Shown here: positions 36,167 through 46,446 of the stretch, one piece after another | Layout of the letters: the number at the start of each line of letters is the position of its first letter | Numbering within the stretch: position 1 is the stretch's first letter | From: Hypoxylon rubiginosum | Taxonomy: Eukaryota > Ascomycota > Sordariomycetes > Xylariales > Hypoxylaceae | Assembly (NCBI GenBank): GCA_902806565.1 | Contig: CADCXA010000006.1 | Location: forward strand, 62,001-126,000 | Reading direction: 5' to 3' | Length of the DNA stretch: 64,000 bases | The notes under the pieces: generated by a model | Seen by the model: the letters and a program-made list of their open reading frames with translations, nothing else | Told to the model about the DNA's origin: nothing | Database searches by the model: none | Program-made: the position numbers and the translations under genes

Positions 36167-39100
36167 ATGGCGTCCAACACGCCAAAGCCTAAGGTATACA
36201 GGCTCAGACGATGTCCAGCTCATCTCGACAGGTACAACGCTACTAAGCTGCTCAGCGAGGCGCTTGGCGATGTCGAGCCTGCTGATATTCACATACAATC
36301 TCTTGTCATGGACTTGGATCCGTGGGCACGGCCGCCAACCAAGGTGGGAACACTGATGTTCCACAAGGTTCCAAAATTGATCGAAGATGAGAAAGAGGAA
36401 AATGAATGGAAAGTCCCAGTTGTCGCGTTAGAGAAACCTCTGCTTCTTGACACTCATTTCCTTGGAATGACACCACTCAATGATGTTGAAAGAGAGCAGC
36501 ATGAGTTTAAGTAAGTACTTTTGCCCTCTTGATACAGTTGGTTTGTTTATTGATGGGTGAATCTCGTTGAGCTGTGTTGCCATCTCTGGTCTTGCAAGCC
36601 ATCCCTTCGGCTCTTGGCAAGGTGCCGACAAGCTCTTCATGTGGATTCGAGATGCAATTCCGCGTGCGATGCCTAATACGAGGGCTGTCATATATGGTTA
36701 CGACACCATGCTCAAGGGAAGCAACTCTTTCCAGTCAGTCCAGGACATTGCCGCATCTCTCATCGTTCACATGAAAGCCTCCGGATGGGCTATGCCAAGT
36801 GCAAAACCGCTAGTTTTCTTAGCCCATAGCCTTGGTGGTATCGTCCTGAAGGAAGCCTTCACGATTCTCGCAGACAGCGACGAACAGGGCAAGCATATCC
36901 TGAACCTTTTTAAAGGGGGGATATTCTTCGGTGTTCCGAGTCAGGGCATGGCCGTCTCCCATCTTCTTGCCATGGTCCACGGCCAGGCAAATGAACAGCT
37001 AGTCCATAGCATGTCGAGTGATTCGGAGTTTTTACGTTCTCTAGATGGCCGATTCTCGGGTCTAGCCTCATTGAGGTACATGCGTCTACACTTGGCTTAT
37101 GAGACCAAAACATCGCCAACCGTATTGGTAAGTTGTTTTCCACGGCACGATGGCTTGAATCGCACTACCTCAATAAGAATTAACACCGAGTAGAAAAATG
37201 CAGATGGTTCCTTCACAAGAACAGGCCCAGAAGAAATATTAGTGTCGAAGGCATCTGCTACTAGGAATCTATATGACTCGCGATCATCAGCCATCTTTCC
37301 CATCAACGAGAACCACTCGACTATGGTCAAGTTTCGAGAAGACGATTCCAACCTTCGTATTGTAGTGGCTAAATTACAAGAATCATCCGAAACCAACCCC
37401 AAGTTTACTACTCGTCCTAGGACACACTCTGAATTATCAAGCTCTGAATTATCAAGTCTTAGAGTTGGGCTGGGCGGCATTGCTACTAAAAAGAGGGACC
37501 AACTCGACGCTTTTGGCGATGCTCGTTCGTCAGGGAGGAAATGGACAATAGAGGGTTATTCATCCCTGACCTTATCGTTACGTATTTCCTACTAACTTCT
37601 CGCTAGATTTGATGAAATCGCTTGAAATCCCTAATCAAACTCACCGCATCGACACGATTGACGAAAATTTTGAGCATACTTCGGAATGGATATTTGACAC
37701 AGAGATGACAAGTCTGCAAAGATGGCTAAGGGAGGGGATAGGTTACTTCTGGATACACGGCAAGCCAGGTTCAGGAAAGTCGACGCTTATGAAATTCATC
37801 GACAAAAATCCTCGCACTTGGGAGTACCTTCATAAGTTTTCGTCTCAAGCCAAACAAGTGCGGGCTCGTTTCTTTTTCCACGACAGGGGTTCCCTTCTCC
37901 AAAAGTCATTTGAAGGTCTCTTAAGGAGCGTATTACATCAGCTTCTCGCAGAAGTTACGGCTGACCTTGTCGAGCTCTTCGAGCCACTTCTAAGAAAAAT
38001 GCCATTGTTGAAGTCAGGCCAAGCCCACATTTGGACCATTGGTGAACTCGAAAGCTTCTTACACCTGCTGCTTCGACAGACGCATGTGGACTTGGATATA
38101 TTCCTTCTCCTCGACGCATTAGACGAATATGATGGTCAGCCTGAGTTTATCGGCGACTTTCTCGAACATCTCGTGAGCATGACTAATAATAGTCGCACGA
38201 AACTCAAGATACTCTTCTCTAGCCGGCCCTGGGATCCTTTCATAGAAAAATTCGAATCCGTTCCGTCGATACGACTTCAAGACTACACCACTAGTGACAT
38301 TAGAGATTACTGCTGGGGTACGATCAATTCTGAAAGCGAAGATATCTCCACCAAATTAAAACCCATCATCCCTCAAATCATTTCACGGGCAGATGGCGTA
38401 TTTCTCTGGGTCAAGCTAGTGCTACGTGAGTTGATAAATGAGGCGCGGCAAGGCAAAACGTTGGATGATCTCTCAAATACCCTCAACCAAACTCCTTCCG
38501 AGCTACAAGAATATTACACCAGGATTGTCCAACGCATCCCCAAGAATCACCGGTGCGATGCGTATGTGATATTGAGCGCAACCTCGATCTCAACGATAAC
38601 GTTATCTCTGTACGACGTGATAGAAGTACTTAATTGCTCTCGGGTGTCAACTTATCAAGAATGCCGGAAAGGTCTGGCTACACTTGGGAACATATTGTTC
38701 GCTAAGCACCGATCATTCATACGATTTGGTTTCCGGCGCTCCAGGGTAGAGAAGAGGCTTGCGAACATTATATTGGCTATTACGGGGAATTTGGCTGAGG
38801 TCATCCATCACGTAAATGACAACGCAAAACGGCCTCAAATTCAGTTAGCACATCAGACCGTTCAAGAGTTCGTTCGCAGCCGAGATTTCAAGCGGTGCAT
38901 TCTGGGTCCCGAAGCTACGCAAGTCCAAGAAAATGGTTGGACATTTCTCGCAAAGCATTGTCTTGCTCAAAAGCAGTGGCGTGACGCTATACCATGCGTT
39001 AGGAAACACGAGTCAACGACGGGGATCGGCATGGTCGATTTTATCGATAGCCTCCCAAAGACAGTTTTCAAACACATATTCGAAGGCTTTTGGCATTCTG

Positions 39101-39912
39101 ATAAAGATCTCAAATTAGTAGACGGCCGAGTAGACGGCCGATTAGCCTTTGCGACAATGGGCGGCTTTCTACTATACTTGAAGGGAGCACTGCGCCGTGA
39201 CCCCGATGTATTTCGAAAGACGCAAGAGAATCTACTATCAATATTCATGTTAGCAATGTGTATATTTAGAGGTATTCACGAACCATTAGTTGGCCGCAGA
39301 GAACACTCAGAGATTCTACACCTACTTTTGGAAAATGGGTACACTATCAAGCATCCCCGAGAATTTGAGCAGACCATTCAATATCAACATCAAGAATCGT
39401 ATAACCTACCAAGTTTCGAAGCTTATTGCATCCTCGAGGCTCAGGTTGGAGCATATATTAAGCTTGGTCAAGATGCAAACCGTGGGATTTCTCCTGCCCG
39501 GTATGCCATCCGGGTGATTCCAAGAATAACGCGTGCGATCCCAGAACATCCGCAAAAAAATATCAAAGCTCTACATCTTGCAAGAACGGACACGCTTGCT
39601 GCTTGTTTGCTAGAACATGGAGCTGATGTCAATGCACTTGATTCATCCGGACGTACACCTCTGGACGCTATATTGAAAGATCCGTTGCTACTTCACGATG
39701 AACGCTTTGGTCCATTATTATATCGGACTCTTAAACTGCTAATTGAACACGGCGGTATTGCCGGGACAAGCACAAAGAAGGACTGGGATTCGTATCTAGC
39801 ACTCATGCAAAGTTACGGTTTGGACATACAGCCACTCGAGGACTTATATGATCGTGTTCAACTTAGGGAGAATGTTCAAAGACATTTAAGATCACCTATT
39901 TCAGGAGACTAG
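36167..39912 (+). CDS. NOD-like receptor: SesB-like alpha/beta hydrolase, NACHT NTPase, C-terminal ankyrin repeats
   Basis: Four exons, 36167-36510, 36572-37127, 37194-37554 and 37607-39912, give 1188 residues. Residues 1-114 form an N-terminal block (VYRLRRCPAHLDRYNA, LGMTPLNDVE) often seen in front of this hydrolase. Residues 115 to about 300 are the lipase-like domain: CVAISGLASHPFGSWQ, then AHSLGG with the nucleophile Ser201. The NACHT core follows, with Walker A HGKPGSGKST (about 471-480) and Walker B FLLLDALDEYD (about 585-595). Near residues 1075-1120 lies at least one ankyrin unit (HLARTDTLAACLLEHGADVN). Fungal NLRs of this plan sense non-self ligands through the C-terminal repeats and release the N-terminal effector, leading to incompatibility or cell death. 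The third intron has an unusual GTTATT donor but a good TACTAAC branch site and keeps phase. The repeat region is short and varied, unlike high-identity alleles. Confidence 0.88.
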
Positions 39913-39934
39913 ATATCCAGCCTGTTAGGGTGGT

Positions 39935-39944
39935 TACCTAGGTA
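39935..39944. repeat. TACCTAGGTA palindrome
   Basis: One of five exact copies in the window of this 10 bp palindrome, all in non-coding DNA. This copy lies just after the stop codon of the NLR gene. Confidence 0.7.
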
Positions 39945-40036
39945 CATTAGCGAGAATACAGGCGGGCTTGGTATTATAGGAATGGCATATAATACTTCTA
40001 AAATGCCCCGTTCATGTTAAGTTGGGGTTTCCTCTG

Positions 40037-40699
40037 TTATCGTTTCCCTGCGTCCTGTCCACCGGCCTCCTGATGCTCCAGCTTAGTCCTGCTCCGCCGC
40101 CCACGATAGATAAAAAGGGCAACCAGAGCAAGCAGGAATATACCTCCAAGAGTAGAGCCAACACTGATCCCAACTTCGGCTGCGGGAGGTTGGCTATCGT
40201 TGTCACCACCACTCTCGTTATGGCTGTCGCTGATATTCCCGCGCACATTATTCTGCTGTATGTGTTAGTAAATAGACTCGTTCATAGGTGCCTAAATCGT
40301 GTAGCTAGTACCTGTAGAGAGTGCCCGGAGAATGATAGTCTGGGTGATTCGTCGATGCTCCATTCATCATAGATTCGGAGCATGAATTGATCTAGGCTAA
40401 GGTCGTACTTAGGTGTCCATGTGAAGGTATTCTCTGTATAATCTAGGGTAATAATAAGCAATCTAAATATTCTCAATCGTACCTAGGACATACGTACTTC
40501 CTATAATCTCGATGGCCTCGTAAAGTCCTCTTGTTGGAGCTCTCACTAAAGTGACGTTGACTGCGCCATTGGCATCTGCCCACCTGATGACCAAAGGTTT
40601 CTCCAGCTCAACTTCCCATCTTCCCATCGTGAAGTGAACATCGGCCAAGGAGTTGCCTACGAGTAGCATCCATAGGATCAAAGGTATTCTAAATAACAT
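40037..40699 (-). CDS. Small secreted/membrane protein with a Kre9/Knh1-like Ig-type domain
   Basis: Three exons, 40699-40498, 40442-40312 and 40255-40037, joined by introns of 55 and 56 bp, encode 183 residues. Residues 1-19 (MLFRIPLILWMLLVGNSLA) are a signal peptide. Next comes one beta-sandwich-like domain with the pattern PLVIRWADANGAVNVTLVRA and, across the splice, YTENTFTWTPKYDL. This resembles the Kre9/Knh1 repeat (x-x-I-x-W...S-Y-T-W-T-P) found in fungal surface proteins involved in cell-wall glucan. A membrane segment (VGSTLGGIFLLALVALFIY) and a basic tail RGRRSR end the protein, predicting a type I topology. For the first donor I chose GTACGT over a nearby GTACGA because the resulting 55 bp intron is more usual; both keep phase. 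No partner gene is evident. Confidence 0.75.
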
Positions 40700-41104
40700 T
40701 ATGATTAATGAATCGACTCCGAGAGACGAGATCTGGAATGGTTAGGAGATAATGAAAAAAGGAGAGAAAAAGGTATGTTTCAACTCCTTCGTTTCTAAAT
40801 ACGATGCATATTTGCCATAGCGGAAGGTAACACCTCAGCCCGTGTTGTGGTGTTTGCGAAGCATTCATGTCGCACACGTCCTACAAACGGACGCGGGCCG
40901 CCTTGTCGAGCAGACTTCGTACGACCTAAGAGCCGTTAATAACATGGAACATCCATTAACTATATGATCCGCAATGCATATTAAAAGTGAGGGAGAAGCT
41001 AGGTACACTCGTCCCTTAAATGCGTAACTTGCGCCGGAATGCTTTCAAAATCAAGATCAATGATCGCCGGCACCTTGGAGTAGTGTCATTCTGGAAATGC
41101 CGGA
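40700..41104. other. Intergenic region
   Basis: About 400 bp between the start of the Kre9-like gene and the stop of the methyltransferase gene, both on the minus strand. It should include the promoter of the former and the 3' end of the latter. Nothing else seen. Confidence 0.5.
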
Positions 41105-42271
41105 TTACTTTACAATTTTGCATATCCTGATCGGTACCTGGGCGTTATAAAACGGACCTCTCTGTTCTCGTCTGCACGGAAGTTTGAAGTCAATTTCCTC
41201 GACCTTGAAGTTTGTCTTCTCGCAGGCTTTGAGGAAAACGTTGAATGTTTCCCGATTCCTTTCGGTCGCCGAAATGAGAATGACAACACGTGGAAACATT
41301 CCTACAAGCTCGTCCAAAGTTCCGATAAGAGCCGGGATAGCGCTCCTGTCGTACGTGATGTCGGCACCGAGAACCACGTCAATCGGTTTGCCGCCATTCC
41401 AATGCTTATCTTCTGTCCCAAGTAGAGCGTAACCCCATTTGACGTCCATAGCCTGTATCGCCTTCGACCCCTGAAGACTGTTCAAGAAGAAATTCTCAGG
41501 TAGGTTAGCGACGACGTCGTCAGAACCGTCCGATGCGATGGTTAGGTTGGCAGCCAAAAACTTGGCGCAAAGGATAGACAAATATCCAGTACCTGCCCCT
41601 AATTCAAGGACATTTTTCGCCCGAATAAGGGACGGGCTAGTAGTGAGGAATTGCCCAAGATGAAGCGCAGCCTCCCAGGTGCGCAGGCCAGTTGTTCCGG
41701 CAGCAGAGATCAGATTGCGCGACTCGAGCAATGTGATCTGAGCAGACAGATGAGAAGGGTGATCAGATTGATCAAGGAGGGATAGAGTGTATGTGACGTA
41801 TGATTTCTGCTGAGCAGCAATTAATTCTGATGGGAGAGGAAGAACAAGGAGATTGGAGAGGGCAGTCATCAAGTCGTCGGAAACCCCCTGAGAAAAACTA
41901 AGAATCAGCCATGGCTACATGGCAGAACGAACTTAACTAGGAATAGGATTACTTGTGCCTTTGTGAAAAAGGCTATGCCTTACATGACTGTCCCAGTCTT
42001 CGATACTCGCTTCAACTTTCGACATGAGCTCTTTGAGAACTCTTAATTGGTATCTTTTGGGAGGAGGATAAACAAGCGCCTCGTCAGCGAAGATGCAACG
42101 GTAGAGAGCATCCTGGACCTCGGCCTCTCGTAAAAGGGTCGCTGGAGGGTATTCTAGATCTCGTTCCAGCTGAAGATATTGGCGACAGAAGCGATCAATG
42201 CTATCATCCTGAAATTCGGGACTGTCCTGCATCGTGTTGAATGTACTTGTGGTGTATGGCTTCAAATTCAA
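41105..42271 (-). CDS. EFM3: Protein-lysine methyltransferase, EFM3/FAM86 (EEF2KMT) type
   Basis: Two exons, 42271-41984 and 41887-41105, joined in phase 0 across a 97 bp intron, encode 356 residues. The N-terminal half contains IDRFCRQYLQLERDLEYPPA and RYQLRVLKELMSKVE, typical of the FAM86-like N-domain. The splice restores GVSDDLMTAL. The C-terminal half is a seven-beta-strand methyltransferase of family 21: SAM-binding motif I NVLELGAGTGYLSILCAKF, then IASDGSDD and the conserved VVLGADITYD. In yeast, Efm3 (YJR129C) trimethylates a lysine of elongation factor 2 in the cytosol. The true start may be the second Met (42232). The gene is divergent from ribosomal protein S24, so both products serve translation. 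Confidence 0.85.
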
Positions 42272-42625
42272 ATCCCAACTTTCACTGCTGGAATCGGTTA
42301 AAGACGAATATGGAATAAAATGGGTAGCAAGGGTAGTGTGGCTAATACAGTGGCTGAAGGGTAGTGGGGATATTTTTATCTTATCAATTTTGAATCAGTT
42401 AGGGTTTGAACCTCGCCTAAGTAATAGGATGTGCGCTGTTTAGGTAAGAAAATAAGCACGGACCGGAATTTCTGCTCCGCTCTAGCCCCAATCACACAAC
42501 ACCCACTTTCGCCTACGAATTTTCGTGCAAGTCTTTCCACCTCCAAATCTAAACAGCCAGCAACAATCGCAGTCTGTCTCCTCGCCTTCATTCAGGACAG
42601 ATTATTTCACCCATCAACCGCGAAG
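42272..42625. promoter_or_regulatory. Shared divergent promoter of EFM3-like and ribosomal protein S24 genes
   Basis: Start codons are 354 bp apart. A telobox (TTAGGGTTT, 42399-42407) lies in the middle. The stretch before the S24 ATG is pyrimidine- and C-rich, as is usual for ribosomal protein gene leaders. Confidence 0.65.
42399..42407 (+). promoter_or_regulatory. Telobox (TTAGGGTTT)
   Basis: This telomere-repeat-like word is the recognition sequence of Tbf1-type factors, which are known in several fungi to bind ribosomal protein gene promoters. It sits about 220 bp upstream of the S24 start. Function is inferred from position and sequence. Confidence 0.5.
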
Positions 42626-43289
42626 ATGGCTGACTCCGATACCCCCGTCACCTTGCGAACTCGCAAGTTCATCCGCAACCCTCTCCTCGGCCGCAAGCAG
42701 ATGGTCGTGTATGTGTATCCCTTATCCCGCTGAGCACCAACTACACTCTTCGTCGCATCGACAGCGTCGAATTCGAAGTTGTTCACGATCATCGTGCGCA
42801 AGTCTTCGTGGCGCGTCATTATTCGACCGAAATCGATATCGAATAGATGAATTGGCTGGAAGTAACGGCTGGGCTAACGATGCGTTTCTTACAGTGACAT
42901 CCTGCACCCCGGCCGATCCAACATCTCCAAGGACCAGCTCCGCGACAAGATCTCTACCTTGTACAAGGCCCAGAAGGACCAAGTCTCCGTCTTCGGTCTA
43001 CAAACGCAATTCGGTGGCGGCAAGACCACCGGTTTCGCCCTGGTCTACGACTCCCCTGAGGCCATGAAGAAGTTCGAGCCTCAGTACAGACTTATCCGTG
43101 TCGGCATGGCCACCAAGCCCGAGAGAGCGTCGAGACAGCAACGTATGTCATTATATGGATGGACAGAAAATATAAGATATGCATCGGAAATGCTGACATG
43201 CAACTATAGGCAAGCAACGCAAGAACCGACAGAAGACTCTACGGGGTACCGCGAAGGTCAAGGGTGCCAAGGCGAAGAAGGAGAAATAG
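42626..43289 (+). CDS. rps24: 40S ribosomal protein S24 (eS24)
   Basis: Three exons, 42626-42708, 42895-43142 and 43210-43289 (introns of 186 and 67 bp), encode 136 residues, the normal length of eS24. Exon 1 ends [17 protein letters not shown], and the splice continues [18 protein letters not shown]. Exon 2 includes [20 protein letters not shown] and [16 protein letters not shown], and exon 3 a lysine-rich tail ([20 protein letters not shown]). eS24 belongs to the small ribosomal subunit and takes part in 18S rRNA maturation. Introns near the 5' end are typical of ribosomal protein genes in filamentous fungi. Confidence 0.97.
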
Positions 43290-43682
43290 ACGATGGGCTT
43301 CTAAGGGTTTTCTGGTCTTTGCGGAGTGGGTTTGGCTCGGCTTGGGCACTGGCTCTGTGCATTATACGCGAAAAATGCATCTCTGCATCCTACTACATGG
43401 TAGTATTTCCTCGAGGCGTGACGGAATAAATTTGATGATTTCCCCACGATAGCATGAATCCAGGAGTTCCATTGTCACAACGATGAATTTGAAAGTAATT
43501 GGTTTTGATATGAATGTCTTTTTAGTCTACTAACTCCAAAACGCCTTGGTATTCCTAGGTATCTAATAAACCACAGCGCGCAGACTCCTCATGCTAATTC
43601 CGAAAGACATTTGAGGTATTTCTACCAAAAGAAAGCAAAATAAGACAAGCAAAATAAAAGATACAAGACCAGCTGTGAGGTA
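43290..43682. other. Intergenic region between convergent genes
   Basis: About 390 bp holding the 3' ends of S24 (plus) and of the small secreted protein gene (minus). No gene seen. Confidence 0.5.
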
Positions 43683-44225
43683 TCATATCCCAAGCATCAA
43701 TCCTCCCGCTACCACACCCGCCACGATACCTGCGCGAAGGGCTGCCTGGCCGCCACCCTCGCACCTCGCCCTGCCGGCTCCTGCATCCAGGATAGGCTCG
43801 TGCCATCCGCAATGCGTTTCGAGGGGAAACGTGACACAGCTCCAGTAGGTCGTCTGGACGAACTTGGCCCCGATCTCGTGAAAGTTGCCTCCCGGCGGAT
43901 CGAACTCGGGCGACGGAGTGATCTGGGGGCCATTGTTCCCGGTCCCGGTTGGCATGATGGACACTGCTGTGCCTGGTAAACGGACAGCGCTCCGGGTCTC
44001 GACGGGAGCGGTCCTCGTCCGTTGTGGAAGCGACGGACTTGACCCGTTGAACTGACTCGGAGACATGTCGCATGCTGGTTTTGTCGTAGCTGGTGATATT
44101 ACTGTCGACGCCGTTGCCGTCGATGATAGACTGAGACTGGGAGATGCGGGGATGGCCGTCCGCGGTGTTTTTAGGCTGGCTTGTGCAAGGCTCAGCAGGC
44201 CGATTAGGACGACGATTACCAGCAT
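43683..44225 (-). CDS. Small secreted, probably GPI-anchored or membrane-tethered Ser/Thr-rich protein
   Basis: Single exon, 180 residues. Residues 1-16 (MLVIVVLIGLLSLAQA) are a signal peptide. A Ser/Thr/Pro-rich stretch (about 17-110) is a likely site of O-glycosylation. The C-terminal part holds FVQTTYWSCVTFPLETHCGW and ends in a hydrophobic tail (AALRAGIVAGVVAGGLMLGI), which could be a GPI-attachment signal. Three or four cysteines may form disulfides. I do not recognise a named family. Codon use is GC-rich and one-sided, which supports real coding. A cell-surface role is the best guess. Confidence 0.7.
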   Translation of the reverse strand: MLVIVVLIGLLSLAQASLKTPRTAIPASPSLSLSSTATASTVISPATTKPACDMSPSQFNGSSPSLPQRTRTAPVETRSAVRLPGTAVSIMPTGTGNNGPQITPSPEFDPPGGNFHEIGAKFVQTTYWSCVTFPLETHCGWHEPILDAGAGRARCEGGGQAALRAGIVAGVVAGGLMLGI

Positions 44226-46446
44226 CGTCTCAAGTTTATATGTACTCTTTCGTTATTCTCGTAAATGAATTTGATATAAGCCAAGGAATGAAGCCAGTCT
44301 TCAATGAACAAGTAGTACAGGTAGATTGAGTTATGTGCGCAAAATGAGTGTAGTATGTAAGATGACGAGACCGGCTCAGTGAGATGTAATTAGGTATATT
44401 GGAAGATATCGTGGAGGCTTGGAGATACCTTTTGATCAAGCTACGGATGAGAAACAAACGCAGTGGATAAATACTTAAAGATAGAAGATATCCTGGGGAT
44501 CCAAACTGGGATGGGATGATGAAGACTAAGAGTAAGTGATCCATACCCGTCAACTTCTAGAATCACCACGTAGACCTATCATATAATTACCAAGGCACCA
44601 ACATACATCCATCCATCCCACTCAACCCGTCCGTCCCGTCTCCGTGATGCGGGCTGACTGACATGTGTTGGTGAGAGGTACAGATAGATACATGCACATG
44701 ATCAAAAGGGACGATGTAGTCCCCATTGGATGATGTATCACTTTTGGGGCGTGCAATCCCTTTCCACTGCCTTGGAAAATTCGATTGCCTACCTATCTAT
44801 CACTTCCGCAGGAGACCTGCTGTTTCTGCCAAGAACAGACATATATCGCACGCGTCTGGAACTAGCCTCTGAGGTGACAAACAGCTGGCTACCTGGCCAC
44901 GGCGAAAGGGACCGGCGCTGTGGGGTCTCGTCTCGGCTACGGGCTGCATTCGCTGCATCGGAGAGTTACGATTGGCTCTGTCTTGCGCATGCAGGGTCGA
45001 AAGTGACAGAACCCCTGGATTTGGCTGGCATCTTAGCTTTCCCCCTCTTCTTTAATCTGCTGCGCTGCACCCCAATCTATCAACTTGGAACCTCTTAAGA
45101 TTTCCGAGATCTAGTATAATAATTGAAAATGGACCGAAAGGTTCGTGATGGTTCCAAGGAATCTCGGGTTTGGTTACTGTTGGCCAACTCATTGGGTTCG
45201 GTTTCTTTCGACACGGTGCCGCTACTCAGTAGCTGTTGCTTGGCAGTATTACCAGAGCTAAGGGGCACCTCCACCTGAATCAGCCTACTTCACTTACAAC
45301 ATAGCCCAGACGAAGCCATCACCACTACCAAGGGGTTTGAATTCCATTCTGAATATCCTAGACTAGAAGTGAGTCTGTCTAAGCGCACCAATTCTTTAGC
45401 TAGTATGCTATCTAGGGCCAGAAGCATGCCTCGTATCTACCAAGCTCGGCAGTATACGACGGGGTCTAAGAATTCCATTTCTAGAAGCCTACAACCTGCT
45501 TGGAGCGCCTATTATATTCTAGGCCGTTATTTGGAAATATCTTGTTTAATACCAGTGATGAAACTTGATGCCGCCGATGTCCATTGAGCAAGTAATTATG
45601 CTTCAATTAGCTCGATGAGTACCTATGAATGCTGACTATGCCTAGTTGCTTCTTGAGAGAAGTTGTATATATTTTCAAGCATTTGCCCGACATTCTATAG
45701 ACAGTTGCATCTTCTCTTGGCAGCCTGTCTAACATTAACTCCAAGAGTCTCCTAATTTTCATTTATCTCATGTATTATTTGAGACCATTGCAATCATATG
45801 ACCATGTGTTGAAGATAAGTGCGATATATAGGATCCCGAACCAAGTGGACTGATACACCTTCTACAGTAGTACCAAATTGCAGTATAAGAAGTCACACGC
45901 CGACGATCTGACGTTAGTTTAGGCTTCACATCATAACTATCTCCCTAAGTTAACGTCGTATTTCACTTTGTCAAACGATCAACATCGTTAAAAATTTAGT
46001 CCTCACCCAAATTCTATAATTAAAATGAGCTATCATTTTACAGTTTGCCCATCGCGTTGATCTCATAGAAGAGTAATGGGGATGCGGCACAGTTATACCC
46101 ACTGACATCAGTGCCGAAGTGCTGGTTGGCTATGTCAAGATCCCTTTACGACGCGTGCGAGTATCAGCCTGTCAGCCTTTAGCACGCCGTATTCCGGAGC
46201 TCGCGGTCAGCGATACTTCTACAATCGGCAGTGATCAATCTAGGATCGTGGCTCTGTAACAGGGCTGAATACATACTTTAATCATGGCTAATACGATAGG
46301 CAGCCTTATTACTAGCCAGGCATATGTACAGGAAATGCGTCGTAGTTCGGGCTCATATATGAAGAGGCTATTCAATCGCCATGTAGTCCGTGACGCGAAT
46401 GGTTATCTCGTTTTTCTCAGTTCAAATATTCCGAATCATTTCCACA
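44226..46446. other. Intergenic region, 2.2 kb
   Basis: No convincing gene. An open frame at 44730-45098 (122 codons, plus) has no signal peptide, domain or composition bias and is not supported. The right part holds the promoter of the GH79 gene. Much of the middle (45600-46050) is AT-rich. Confidence 0.5.

Noticed and set aside
44730..45098. 122-codon open frame on the plus strand
   Set aside because: No signal peptide, domain, or recognisable relative; no supporting splice sites.
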